Of a stretch of DNA of 64,000 bases, positions 52,868 to 61,144 are shown piece after piece. The DNA comes from Eshraghiella sp964405265 (GTDB taxonomy: Bacteria > Bacillota > Clostridia > Lachnospirales > Lachnospiraceae), in contig CAYONC010000001.1 in the NCBI GenBank assembly GCA_964405265.1, forward strand, positions 137,871 to 201,870. Reading direction: 5' to 3'. The notes under the pieces are model-generated. The model was not told the origin of the DNA. It was given only the letters and a program-made list of their open reading frames with translations, and searched no databases. Position numbers and translations under genes: made by a program. Within the stretch, counting starts at the first letter, position 1. Every line of letters begins with the position of its first letter.

Positions 52868-52917
52868 AAATTATATCACATTTTTTTGCATATTTCCATA
52901 TTGATGTGATATAATTT
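52868..52917. repeat. 14-bp perfect inverted repeat holding divergent -10 boxes
   Basis: AAATTATATCACAT (52868-52881) and ATGTGATATAATTT (52904-52917) are exact reverse complements 22 bp apart. Each contains a TGATATAAT extended -10 facing outward: toward glgB at 52875-52870 and toward the mraY-like gene at 52910-52915. The plus-strand promoter also has -35 TTGCAT (52886-52891) at 18 nt. Confidence 0.8.
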
Positions 52918-52950
52918 CGATATATTAAATTACAGAAAGGTACATCAGGC

Positions 52951-53904
52951 ATGATTCCCGGATTATTAAAGTCTTACATAAATGAAATCACTTTTATAAG
53001 CATACTTATTGCATTCGCTGCAACCTGCATAATTACCAACTTATGCAAAAACATACTTCCGAGGGATCAGGGAAGGGCATATGCGGTGAACGGACAGAAA
53101 TCCGAGGGCAAGCCGAGAGGGGCAGGTATCATATTTGTTCTTGTATTTGCCTGCTGCTCACTGTTATTTGTCCCATACTCCAATGAGATGCTTATTTATA
53201 TGATTCTGATAATTGCATCCATGCTCAGCGGTTATCTTGATGACCGCTCCAACTCTCCATGGAGTGAATACAAAAAGGCAATAATTGACCTTGCAATAGC
53301 AATAATATGTGCTCTGACCTACGTCAACTATAATGGTACACACATCCGGCTGCTTTTTACGGATGCCGGCTTCACAATGCCTGTTGTTCCGTTTGTAATT
53401 CTTGCCGTAATCCTTATATGGGCAAGCATAAATGTCACAAACTGCTCAGACGGTGTGGATGGTCTGTGCGGAACACTGTCAATTATTTCCATGGTGACCT
53501 TATACGGAATATGTTCGATAAAGGGAACCGATGCCTCTGTTAAGCATATGATTCTGCTGTTTGCCGTATGCCTATTAGGTTATCTGTGGTATAATGCTTC
53601 TCCAAGCCGGCTTCTGATGGGTGATGCCGGGTCAAGGGCAATAGGTTTTTTCCTTGCGGTTACGGCATTAAAGACAGGAAGTCCTCTGCTGTTCATCCCT
53701 GCTGCCATTGTACTTATAGCAGATGGCGGCATCGGACTTGTCAAAGTCTTTTTATTACGTTTTTTTAAGATTAAAATTCTTGCAAATACAAGAACCCCTC
53801 TTCATGACCATATGCGCAGGAACAAGGGATGGTCTGATACACAGGTTGTATTCCGTTTCAGTATTATACAGCTTGTCGTATCACTTGCACTGCTTTTCTT
53901 ATAA
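52951..53904 (+). CDS. mraY: MraY-like phospho-N-acetylmuramoyl-pentapeptide transferase
   Basis: A 317-aa polytopic enzyme of the polyprenyl-phosphate N-acetylhexosamine-1-phosphate transferase family, most like MraY, which makes lipid I. MraY-type motifs are NCSDGVDGLCGTL, MGDAGSRAIGFFLA and the C-terminal PLHDHMRRNKGWSDTQVVFRF region, shown here up to GWSDT. The Asp-Asp motif is SGYLDDRSNS, without the usual following lysine. It is outside a dcw cluster, like murG in this window. An undecaprenyl-phosphate GlcNAc transferase is the main alternative, but the HDH-type loop favours MraY. Confidence 0.8.
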   Translation: MIPGLLKSYINEITFISILIAFAATCIITNLCKNILPRDQGRAYAVNGQKSEGKPRGAGIIFVLVFACCSLLFVPYSNEMLIYMILIIASMLSGYLDDRSNSPWSEYKKAIIDLAIAIICALTYVNYNGTHIRLLFTDAGFTMPVVPFVILAVILIWASINVTNCSDGVDGLCGTLSIISMVTLYGICSIKGTDASVKHMILLFAVCLLGYLWYNASPSRLLMGDAGSRAIGFFLAVTALKTGSPLLFIPAAIVLIADGGIGLVKVFLLRFFKIKILANTRTPLHDHMRRNKGWSDTQVVFRFSIIQLVVSLALLFL

Positions 53905-53907
53905 CTT

Positions 53908-55293
53908 TCATTTAACGGTGACCGTGAAGGTGACATTGCCTTCATAGTCACCGTTTTTTTGTATATCTTCGGAGGATTTAAGCCTGTAATATACTGTGGC
54001 ACTGTCCTCCGTCGTCAGCAGATATCTGTTTTTTAATCCGGAAAATTCTTCATTATATCCTCCACAGCTTTCGGCAACCACCTGATAAGATGTATCATCA
54101 CCTTTCCTCAGAAGTTCTATTTCTCCTTCCGTATCTATAATTACCTGCTTTCTGCCGTTCATTCCGTGTTCACCGTTATTATATACATCTACACGTATCT
54201 CATAACTTTCGTTAAGTGTACAGTACTCCGGCACTTTTACATTAAACCCCATTACATAGACCGTGCATATCCCCTGCACACCATTCGCCGCGGAAACCGT
54301 TATTGTCGCAACTCCTGTTTTACCTGCTGTTATCCTTCCGTGTGAGTCAACCGCAGCTATTTCGGAGTTACTGCTGCTGTAACTTATACTCCTGTTGAGT
54401 GCATTCTCAGGAAGCACGGTTGCCGTCAGTGTATAACTCTCTGTACTATTCTGCTCAAGAATAATATACTCCCTGTCCGGAACAACCGATGTTACGCCAT
54501 TTTCCATCCACAATGCAGTAAACGTGTTATCCCTGAACAGTTCTTCATCATACTCATTTTCCTGAATACCATTATATATTTTTCCTTCTTCGGATTTCCA
54601 GCCCGCAAAGCTGTAGCCTGTACGTTCCGGAACCGGAAACGTGAAGTCTTCTACTCCAAGTCTCTCTAAAACGATATTCCCGTTTTTTCCCATACAGCTT
54701 CCTCCATTCAGCTCCATTTTATATTGAAACGGTTCAAAAAGTATATATTGATGGTCTCCCTTCAAAATGTCTTCACTGGAAATCTCCGTATCAAGTCCTG
54801 CACCATTATTCAAATCTCCGTTTACCTGTCTGAAAACAAGCATTATCCATTCCGTATCATTCCTGAGGGTATATCTGGTTCCGTTGGTTCCCCAGACTCC
54901 GTCATCAATAAGTACAAAATCTCTGTTAAATTCTCCGCAGTACAGATATATTGACTTATCAAACAGAAATGATATACTCTGCCCGCCTTCCACCTTGAAC
55001 AGTTTAACATATGCAAGACGTGAACCGTTAAACCAGTAAAAAGCATTTTCAATGGGGTTTCCCACATAAGACGGTTTATTGGATATATATGCGGAATATC
55101 TGTCTATGTCCCTCAAACTGTATGCTCTTCCTGGATTATCAATCTTTATTATATTTTCCGCTTTTACGCCCCATTCCTCCCCTTCATTTTCATTATAATA
55201 ATCTTTTCCGCTCCATCCGGCTGCTGCCAGCACAACTGCCGGAACAAGAATCACAATAAGCGAAATAATCAGAACCTTTACTCTTTTACTCAT
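53908..55293 (-). CDS. secreted/surface protein with InlB-like repeat and Big2 domain
   Basis: A 461-aa protein. It has an N-terminal signal/anchor helix (7-24: VLIISLIVILVPAVVLAA), a unique domain (about 40-200), one InlB B-repeat-like unit (about 220-262: PERTGYSFAGWKSEEGKIY), a Big2 Ig-like domain (about 265-350: LTATVLPENALNRSISYSSS, VATITVSAANG) and a C-terminal beta domain ending NGDYEGNVTFTVTVK. No LPxTG sorting signal is present. It overlaps the preceding gene by 8 bp and is the third gene of a surface operon. Function unknown; adhesion or envelope structure is an inference. Confidence 0.75.
   Translation of the reverse strand: MSKRVKVLIISLIVILVPAVVLAAAGWSGKDYYNENEGEEWGVKAENIIKIDNPGRAYSLRDIDRYSAYISNKPSYVGNPIENAFYWFNGSRLAYVKLFKVEGGQSISFLFDKSIYLYCGEFNRDFVLIDDGVWGTNGTRYTLRNDTEWIMLVFRQVNGDLNNGAGLDTEISSEDILKGDHQYILFEPFQYKMELNGGSCMGKNGNIVLERLGVEDFTFPVPERTGYSFAGWKSEEGKIYNGIQENEYDEELFRDNTFTALWMENGVTSVVPDREYIILEQNSTESYTLTATVLPENALNRSISYSSSNSEIAAVDSHGRITAGKTGVATITVSAANGVQGICTVYVMGFNVKVPEYCTLNESYEIRVDVYNNGEHGMNGRKQVIIDTEGEIELLRKGDDTSYQVVAESCGGYNEEFSGLKNRYLLTTEDSATVYYRLKSSEDIQKNGDYEGNVTFTVTVK
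53914..53960. terminator. mraY / surface operon convergent terminator
   Basis: An AACGGTGAC/GTCACCGTT stem plus an inner TGAAGG/CCTTCA stem, followed by a T run on the plus strand. It encodes the last codons of the convergent surface gene. Confidence 0.85.
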
Positions 55294-55801
55294 TTAAATC
55301 ATCTCTCAATTCCACTACAAAACATATGCCTGCACTATAATCACCCGACCTCGTCTCTCTTGTTACATTGAGCCCGCTGAGTGTCACTGCTCCGTCAAGA
55401 TTACGCGTGGCACTTTCTCCATCCTTAAAATATCCTACTCTGTAATTATTCTCGCTTATATTCTTACCTCCCACACTTGCCGTGGTAACGAGATAATCCT
55501 CCGAGCCCTTTCGCTTCAGACTAATCCTGCCGTTTTCATCACATCCCTCTGTTAAAAATACCTCTATGTATTCTTCTGGTCTTAAATTTACTTCTTTTGC
55601 GGTAATCTCAAAAGATGTCTCCACCGTGTCCGCCTTTATGACCGTCGGAACACTTACTATAAACGACGTATTGTTCACGCTGTATGTCACGGGAACAGTT
55701 ACCTTCCCGCCGTTTTCCGATATGTCTGCTGCCTGCACTTTTACGTTAAGTGCAAATATCATTGCCGTAATAATTAATGCCATTAAAATTTTTCTTCCCA
55801 T
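55286..55801 (-). CDS. small secreted beta-rich protein
   Basis: A 171-aa protein with a clear signal peptide (about 1-24, likely cleavage after VQA) and a predicted all-beta mature domain. Its end, RSGDYSAGICFVVEL, resembles the end of the neighbouring Big2 protein (NGDYEGNVTFTVTV), so the two may share a C-terminal domain. I do not recognise a family. GGAGG precedes the ATG, and the start lies 1 nt after the stop of the 204-aa gene. Probably surface-exposed. Confidence 0.7.
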   Translation of the reverse strand: MGRKILMALIITAMIFALNVKVQAADISENGGKVTVPVTYSVNNTSFIVSVPTVIKADTVETSFEITAKEVNLRPEEYIEVFLTEGCDENGRISLKRKGSEDYLVTTASVGGKNISENNYRVGYFKDGESATRNLDGAVTLSGLNVTRETRSGDYSAGICFVVELRDDLNE

Positions 55802-55802
55802 A

Positions 55803-56417
55803 CTATTCCTCCAAAATTTTTAAACTTGTTTTCTGGCTTACCGAGTTAAGAATCTCTCCGTCTTCAGAAATGCCGATTGTTACAATTTGAATTTCGTAAA
55901 CACCTTTCCGGAAATAATCATAAATATCCGCTTCCGTTTCTTCTCCTGGTTTTAAATTTCCTGACTCATATATAATTTCATCATCATAATAAATACAGAA
56001 TTTAACACTGCACGGATTACCTTCAGGATTATATACCGGAATAAACCTGTTTTCTCTGTCAAGATACAGCCTTGTATAACCGGGAACATCCATTACTTCG
56101 GTTTCGGTTATTTCCGGCTTTCTGACCGTTGCACCTGTATCTCTGTTCATCATTACCAATGCGGAAAGCATACACAGAAAAATAATTATAAAAAAAATCA
56201 GCCTGAATCTTATTACTGCTGCATATCCTCCGCCCGGCAGTATTCTTCCTGCCGCTATGAAAGAGAATTTAAGGGATGCCTCTTTTTCGGCTTCCTTATA
56301 GCCGTTACAGGGTTTTACCTTCCTATACCTGACCGTTCCCTTAACTATACCGTTACCATGAGTCCTGACAAGCTCTTTTAAGGCGTCTGACGAAATATCA
56401 TTGGTTTTCTTTTTCAT
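55803..56417 (-). CDS. single-span membrane protein, first gene of surface operon
   Basis: A 204-aa protein that I do not recognise. The cytosolic N-terminal region (1-72) is basic and contains ELVRTHGNGIVKGTVRYRKV. One membrane helix follows (about 73-92: LIFFIIIFLCMLSALVMM), then an extracytoplasmic beta domain (about 110-204) with paired Cys (NPCSVKFC). GAGG precedes the ATG. It is the likely membrane anchor or signalling member of the operon. Confidence 0.7.
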   Translation of the reverse strand: MKKKTNDISSDALKELVRTHGNGIVKGTVRYRKVKPCNGYKEAEKEASLKFSFIAAGRILPGGGYAAVIRFRLIFFIIIFLCMLSALVMMNRDTGATVRKPEITETEVMDVPGYTRLYLDRENRFIPVYNPEGNPCSVKFCIYYDDEIIYESGNLKPGEETEADIYDYFRKGVYEIQIVTIGISEDGEILNSVSQKTSLKILEE

Positions 56418-56450
56418 ATGATACCTCGCTGTTAAATTGTAATTTGGAAA

Positions 56451-56517
56451 ATTCGAACTGTATCGATACCTGAAGCTCCTGTGCGGAGCAGATGCGGGAA
56501 ATCCGCAAACTTCGAAT
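56451..56517 (-). promoter_or_regulatory. 67-nt cloverleaf-like structured leader RNA
   Basis: In the minus-strand transcript a 7-bp closing stem, ATTCGAA (56517-56511) with TTCGAAT (56457-56451), encloses three hairpins. These are TGCGG/CCGCA (56507-56493), GCTCC/GGAGC (56489-56475) and GTATC/GATAC (56469-56460). All stems are perfect. It begins about 2 nt after the predicted transcription start and ends about 23 nt before the ribosome site. It matches no riboswitch class I know, and is not a tRNA. Confidence 0.5.
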
Positions 56518-56526
56518 GTATGAATA

Positions 56527-56566
56527 AATTTAATGCCAAACGGTTATTTTGTCAAGCCGTTTGGCA
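56527..56566 (-). promoter_or_regulatory. promoter with overlapping operator of the surface operon
   Basis: A perfect -35 TTGACA (56555-56550), a 17-nt spacer and -10 TAAATT (56532-56527). A perfect 10-bp inverted repeat TGCCAAACGG / CCGTTTGGCA (56566-56557 and 56543-56534) brackets the -35 and fills the spacer. This is a classic repressor-operator geometry. Confidence 0.7.
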
Positions 56567-56588
56567 AAAATTTTTTTTAGAAAATTTT

Positions 56589-57443
56589 TCATTTTAATGT
56601 CAGATTATAGATTTCTCTTTTGGGAACACCTCTGTCTTTTGCCACACACTTAATGGCCTCTTTTTTTTCCAGCCCCTGTTTTATATAGAAGTCAAGATGC
56701 TCTTCCACTGTCATCTTAAGCCATTCCGCTTTTTCTTCCTTATCAAGCTGCTCCCTTTCGATTCCTTTAACCACTATCACATATTCTCCCCTTGGAGAAT
56801 CAGCTTCATAATATCTGACTGCCGACTCCAGCGTTCCCCTGTATACCTGTTCATGTTTTTTTGTAAGTTCTTTACACACTGATACCGGCCTGTCTCCGCC
56901 CAGCACTACGGCAAGCTCCGTCATGGTTTTTATAAGTCTGTGCGGAGCTTCATAAATAATCATGGTTCTTGTCTCTCTTGACAATTCCTCCAGCACTGCG
57001 GCTCTTTCTTTTTTATCAGCCGGAAGAAATGCTTCAAATGAAAATCGTCTTGCAGGCAGCCCTGATATAATAAGTGCACTAATACACGCTGCCGGTCCCG
57101 GAACGGATATCACTTCTATTCCCGATGCAATACACTGTTTTACAAGCTCCTCTCCCGGGTCTGATATACCGGGAGTCCCTGCATCGGTCACAAGTGCAAC
57201 AGTTTTTCCTTCAAGGATTTTATTGACAAGATACACGGCCTTATCATATTTGTTAAATTCATGGTAGCTTGTCATTGGTGTATCAATTTCAAAATGATTA
57301 AGCAGTTTTATGCTGTTTCGTGTATCTTCTGCCGCAATAAGATCCGCTTCCTTCATCACTCTTACAGCCCTTACCGGCATATCCTCAAGATTTCCAATCG
57401 GAGTGGCACACAGATATAATTTTCCTTTTTCATACTGTTCCAT
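56589..57443 (-). CDS. rsmI: 16S rRNA 2'-O-ribose C1402 methyltransferase
   Basis: Methylates the ribose of C1402 in the 16S decoding centre. The 284-aa tetrapyrrole-methylase-fold protein has LCATPIGNLEDMPVRAV, AAEDTRNSIKLLNHF, ALVTDAGTPGISDPGEELV, SVPGPAACISALI and GEYVIVVKG. It is last in the run beginning at the patatin gene, 8 bp after the trmN6-like gene. Confidence 0.96.
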   Translation of the reverse strand: MEQYEKGKLYLCATPIGNLEDMPVRAVRVMKEADLIAAEDTRNSIKLLNHFEIDTPMTSYHEFNKYDKAVYLVNKILEGKTVALVTDAGTPGISDPGEELVKQCIASGIEVISVPGPAACISALIISGLPARRFSFEAFLPADKKERAAVLEELSRETRTMIIYEAPHRLIKTMTELAVVLGGDRPVSVCKELTKKHEQVYRGTLESAVRYYEADSPRGEYVIVVKGIEREQLDKEEKAEWLKMTVEEHLDFYIKQGLEKKEAIKCVAKDRGVPKREIYNLTLK

Positions 57444-57451
57444 ATCGTCAC

Positions 57452-58186
57452 CTACTGATATAAATTTCTGACTTCTTCCGTATACACACCCTGTTCCCTG
57501 TATATGATAAGCGGAGGTTCAATTTTTACCATCGGACGTCCGCCTCGTATTCCTTCAATAAGAACCATATTGGCATCCCTGTCCGAATATGGGTGTACAA
57601 ACCTTATTCTCTTCGGTTCAATATGGTATTTTCTCATTGTTTCAATAATTTCCGCCAGTCTGTGCGGACGGTGTACCATATAAAATCTTCCTCCGGATTT
57701 TAAAGCTCTGCTTCCCTCACCTACCACGTCATCAAGCGTACATAATATTTCATGACGTGCTATTGCTTTATGACTTTCCGGATTTTTAAGACCGTGATTT
57801 TCATTCATGTACGGTGGATTTGTGGTAACTACATCAAATGCTGCAGCCCCGAAAATCTTAGATGCTTCCTTAATATCTCCTTTAACAACGGATACCGAAT
57901 CTTCTATCCCGTTATAACGGATGCTTCTGAGTGCCATATCAACATTTATGTCCTGTATTTCAAGTCCGGTAAATGATTTTCCCTCTGTTCTTCCCTTGAG
58001 CAAAATCGGAATGACACCGTTTCCGGTTCCGAGATCCAATACATCTTCACCTTTATTTACCTTCGTAAATGCACATAACAGTACTGCATCCATTCCGAAA
58101 CAGAATATTTTTGTATTCTGAATCAGTTTATATCCGTTTCTCTGCAGGTCATCCAGTCTTTCATCTTCATTCAGCTTAATTGTCAT
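57452..58186 (-). CDS. tRNA1(Val) adenine-37 N6-methyltransferase-like protein
   Basis: A 244-aa SAM-dependent methyltransferase of the TrmN6/YabB (MTS) type. It has VLDLGTGNGVIPILL (SAM site), TGLEIQDINVDMALRSI and the N6-adenine catalytic motif TTNPPYM. Family members modify A37 of tRNA-Val; the exact target here is by homology. It overlaps ricT by 11 bp. The order ricT-trmN6-rsmI is standard in Firmicutes. Confidence 0.9.
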   Translation of the reverse strand: MTIKLNEDERLDDLQRNGYKLIQNTKIFCFGMDAVLLCAFTKVNKGEDVLDLGTGNGVIPILLKGRTEGKSFTGLEIQDINVDMALRSIRYNGIEDSVSVVKGDIKEASKIFGAAAFDVVTTNPPYMNENHGLKNPESHKAIARHEILCTLDDVVGEGSRALKSGGRFYMVHRPHRLAEIIETMRKYHIEPKRIRFVHPYSDRDANMVLIEGIRGGRPMVKIEPPLIIYREQGVYTEEVRNLYQ

Positions 58187-59093
58187 CTAACTTGGATTTT
58201 CCTTCCCTGCGTTCTAACTCTTCAAGCTCTCTTATTGCTTTGTCATTAAGTTCGTCATTATAATTATGGCGTTTCTTTCTTGGTTTAAATTTAAGTTCTG
58301 ACACCTTATATTCCCTGATATCTTTTTCATCATTATCAAGATTAACCTTAACCCTGATAAGCTGTCTGAGAACGTTGATATTCATAACTTCACCGGTCAG
58401 TCCGTCACTTGTTGTCACTACATCTCCCATCTGCGGAAGTTTACTGTTAAGATATTCGTATGTGTCTTCTTCATTTTTGAGACAGCACATAAGTCTTCCG
58501 CATACTCCCGAAATCTTATTGGGATTAAGTGAAAGATTCTGCTCCTTTGCCATCTTAATTGATACCGGAATAAATTCTGACAGATAAGAGTTACAGCACA
58601 ACACCCGTCCGCATATTCCTATCCCGCCAAGTATTTTTGTCTCATCACGTACACCAATCTGCCTTAATTCTATCCTTGTCCTGAATACTGATGCAAGATC
58701 TTTTACCAGCTCCCTGAAATCTATTCTTCCGTCAGCGGTAAAATAAAACAGCAGTTTATTGTTGTCAAACGTATATTCCGCATCTATAAGCTTCATATCA
58801 AGCTCATGTTTTTTGATTTTTTCAAGACACAGTCTGAATGCATCTTTTTCCCTGATACGGTTTTCTTTTTCTTTTTTATCATCCTCCGGACCGGCAACCC
58901 TGATTACCGGCTTTAACGGAGAAATTATTTTATCTTCGTCAACCTCACGTACACCAAGAACAACCCTTCCGTATTCCACTCCTCTTGCTGTTTCAACTAT
59001 TACATTGTCATCTCTCTTTATGTCCATGTCCGCCGGGTCAAAATAATATACCTTTCCTGCCTGCCTGAACCTGACACCTATAACTTTAATCAT
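58176..59093 (-). CDS. ricT: PSP1-domain protein RicT (YaaT)
   Basis: A 305-aa member of the RicT/YaaT family. In B. subtilis it works with RicA and RicF as an Fe-S complex affecting RNase Y, Spo0A activation and biofilm/competence genes. The PSP1 core is present: VIVETARGVEYGRVVLG and VRDETKILGGIGICGRVLCC, with GVCGRLMCCLKNEE providing the cysteine clusters. AAGGAG precedes the ATG, and it starts 1 nt after holB. Confidence 0.93.
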   Translation of the reverse strand: MIKVIGVRFRQAGKVYYFDPADMDIKRDDNVIVETARGVEYGRVVLGVREVDEDKIISPLKPVIRVAGPEDDKKEKENRIREKDAFRLCLEKIKKHELDMKLIDAEYTFDNNKLLFYFTADGRIDFRELVKDLASVFRTRIELRQIGVRDETKILGGIGICGRVLCCNSYLSEFIPVSIKMAKEQNLSLNPNKISGVCGRLMCCLKNEEDTYEYLNSKLPQMGDVVTTSDGLTGEVMNINVLRQLIRVKVNLDNDEKDIREYKVSELKFKPRKKRHNYNDELNDKAIRELEELERREGKSKLDDN

Positions 59094-59094
59094 G

Positions 59095-60084
59095 TTAATT
59101 CTCCTTAATGTTCAGCAGCAGCAGTTCCATGGCAAGTTCAAAATTAACATTTGCCTTCAGCCTTGCTTTGGCAGCTTCACAGCTGTCAAGCACGGTTTCT
59201 ATTCCTTCGTATGAACTGCGGCTTGCACTCTTTCTTATTGTATTTATTTCATCGCTGAATATAAGCCTGTTCGGGTCTTTTGTAACCTTAAACAAAAGAA
59301 CATCCCGGTACCACATCTGTATTATGTCTATAAAATCACATATATTAACCTTATATTCAGTTATTTTCTTTATTTCATCCACAAGATCATATATCTCATA
59401 TGAGTATACATTCGATAAAAATCTGAGTGCTTCTTCCTTAATATCATTAAACTCATCAAAAGTAATAAGACGTACCGCTTTTCCCAGATGCCCCTGTGAA
59501 AATGCTGCACACACTTTTGCTTCATAATCAGGTATCTTATATTCTTTAATAAGATATTCCATTATTGTACTTTCCCTTAGCGGTCTCAGATTGAGCATAA
59601 TACATCTTGACAATATCGTCGGAAGAAATATTTCCCCGTTGTTGGTCAGGAGCATTATGACACTGTATTCCGGAGGTTCTTCTATTGTCTTGAGCATGGC
59701 ATTCTGCGCCTGAACGGTCAGCTTCTCAGCTTCATCTATAATATATACCTTGTATTTCCCATTATAGGGTTTAATCTGTATATCTTCAATAAGCTGTTCT
59801 CTGACATCATCTATTCCTATTGTTCCGTTTTTTTCGTGCTTAACATATATCAGATCCGGATTATTGCCGGATGCTGTCTGTCTGCAGAAATGACATTTAC
59901 CGCACCCTTTTTCTTCCTGCTTCTCACACAGCAATGCCTCTGCAAATGCCTTCGCCAGCATATTCTTTCCTGAGCCGTCAGCACCGTTAAATATATAAGC
60001 ATGATTAACCTTATTCATACCTGCTGACATGGTAAGCCGGCTTATGATATTTTCATGTCCTATTATTCTGTCATACAGTGACAT
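59095..60084 (-). CDS. holB: DNA polymerase III delta' subunit
   Basis: A clamp-loader subunit, 329 aa. The AAA+ domain shows AYIFNGADGSGKNMLAKAFA (Walker A variant with Asn after Lys), a zinc module CGKCHFC, VYIIDEAEKLTVQAQNAMLK and the SRC motif in ILSRCIMLNLRP. AAGGAGG precedes the ATG. It lies between yaaR and ricT, as in many Firmicutes. Confidence 0.94.
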   Translation of the reverse strand: MSLYDRIIGHENIISRLTMSAGMNKVNHAYIFNGADGSGKNMLAKAFAEALLCEKQEEKGCGKCHFCRQTASGNNPDLIYVKHEKNGTIGIDDVREQLIEDIQIKPYNGKYKVYIIDEAEKLTVQAQNAMLKTIEEPPEYSVIMLLTNNGEIFLPTILSRCIMLNLRPLRESTIMEYLIKEYKIPDYEAKVCAAFSQGHLGKAVRLITFDEFNDIKEEALRFLSNVYSYEIYDLVDEIKKITEYKVNICDFIDIIQMWYRDVLLFKVTKDPNRLIFSDEINTIRKSASRSSYEGIETVLDSCEAAKARLKANVNFELAMELLLLNIKEN

Positions 60085-60096
60085 ATGCAGCCCTCC

Positions 60097-60537
60097 TTAT
60101 ATCGCAATATCAAGAAGCAGTCCCTTAATCTCCCCAACCTTATTGAGGATTTCCATGTTATCCTTCTCATCCTTAACAAGCTCCTGTGCAAGCTCGTCAA
60201 GATTCTTATCCACTAACTTGACAATTCCGTATACACGGTGCCTTCCTCTTCTGTCCAGGAAATTTTCTCTTGAAAATTCATGAGAACGATTCACTACCTC
60301 ATTCATAAATTCTTTGACTAACGACCGGTATTTTTTCATATCGGATACGTCCATATGTCTGGCAATCTTCTGCCCCTGTTCATCAATCTGCTTCATAAGC
60401 CCCGTCAGTCTGCCCTGCAGCTCTTTTTCTTCAATGTTGCTTACAAGCATAAACTTGAACTGTCCGTCAGAGGCCTTCCGCGTGGTCTGGCTGTCAACAG
60501 GTAATGTATTTTTTATTTCGTTAACTTTAATGTCCAT
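60097..60537 (-). CDS. yaaR: YaaR family (DUF327) protein
   Basis: A 146-aa helical protein. It has LTGLMKQIDEQGQKIARHMD, MKKYRSLVKEFMNEVVNRSH and RHRVYGIVKLVDKNLDELAQ, as in the YaaR/DUF327 family. Its function is unknown; it is conserved beside holB in Firmicutes. GGGAGG precedes the ATG by 7 nt. Confidence 0.92.
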   Translation of the reverse strand: MDIKVNEIKNTLPVDSQTTRKASDGQFKFMLVSNIEEKELQGRLTGLMKQIDEQGQKIARHMDVSDMKKYRSLVKEFMNEVVNRSHEFSRENFLDRRGRHRVYGIVKLVDKNLDELAQELVKDEKDNMEILNKVGEIKGLLLDIAI

Positions 60538-60564
60538 ACGTATGCCTCCCTGAAATTTTATACA

Positions 60565-61140
60565 TTATAACATATTTTTAATAATTGTATCAACACAGAT
60601 ATCTATGTCATAATTTTCATATCTTTCGGTAATACCTGCTTCTGCAAGCTTTTCGTCGGAAAAATCGTACTCGTCTGCAAGGAACCGTCTGCACATTTCC
60701 TTATATCCGGGGTTTTTCTGACTGTCCTCTCTCTGTAATGCACGGTGTATCCTCGTCTTCTCATCTACTTCTATATATATCGGTACAACCTGACTTCTTC
60801 CGTAATATGAAATGTATTTTTTGTATGCATCCAGTGTACCTATAACCAGATATTTTTCATTGGATTCCCTGTCAATCTGTCCGTCATCCACGGTAATATA
60901 TTTCCATATTCCGTGGACTGTATTATATGAACGCATTTCTATTATGAGATTCTGCCTCTCATATTCAGAAAGTTCACTTTCGTTAATGAAAAAATATTCC
61001 CGCCCGTTTTCTTCGCCCTCTCTCATTGGTCTCGTCGTATACAGCCTAATGGTTCTGACATTTGTTTTTTCTACAATTTTCCTGTATACGGTATCCTTAC
61101 CGGTAGAGCTCTTTCCTAAAATTACATATATTTTTGCCAT
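60565..61140 (-). CDS. guanylate-kinase-like P-loop protein
   Basis: A 191-aa protein with Walker A VILGKSSTGKDTV, TTRPMREGEENGREYFF and RFLADEYDFSDEKL. It resembles guanylate kinase, but it is shorter and its P-loop (GKSSTGKDT) differs from the GPSGAGKST of standard Gmk. It may therefore be a paralogue with altered specificity. It lies between the decarboxylase-family gene and yaaR, where thymidylate kinase is found in other Firmicutes. Confidence 0.82.
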   Translation of the reverse strand: MAKIYVILGKSSTGKDTVYRKIVEKTNVRTIRLYTTRPMREGEENGREYFFINESELSEYERQNLIIEMRSYNTVHGIWKYITVDDGQIDRESNEKYLVIGTLDAYKKYISYYGRSQVVPIYIEVDEKTRIHRALQREDSQKNPGYKEMCRRFLADEYDFSDEKLAEAGITERYENYDIDICVDTIIKNML

Positions 61141-61144
61141 GGTT

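Noticed and set aside
52868..52917. CRP-type site (TGTGA) reading of the inverted repeat
   Set aside because: The arms are 22 bp apart rather than the CRP spacing, and coincide with -10 boxes; there is no support for CRP here.
56451..56517. Possible tRNA
   Set aside because: Cloverleaf-like, but there is no T-loop consensus, no U8/anticodon arrangement, and stems are 5 bp at the wrong spacing.
56534..56566. Inverted repeat as the rsmI terminator or as a plus-strand terminator
   Set aside because: On the minus strand it lacks a T run and encloses a near-consensus promoter. On the plus strand a T run follows, but no plus-strand gene lies upstream.
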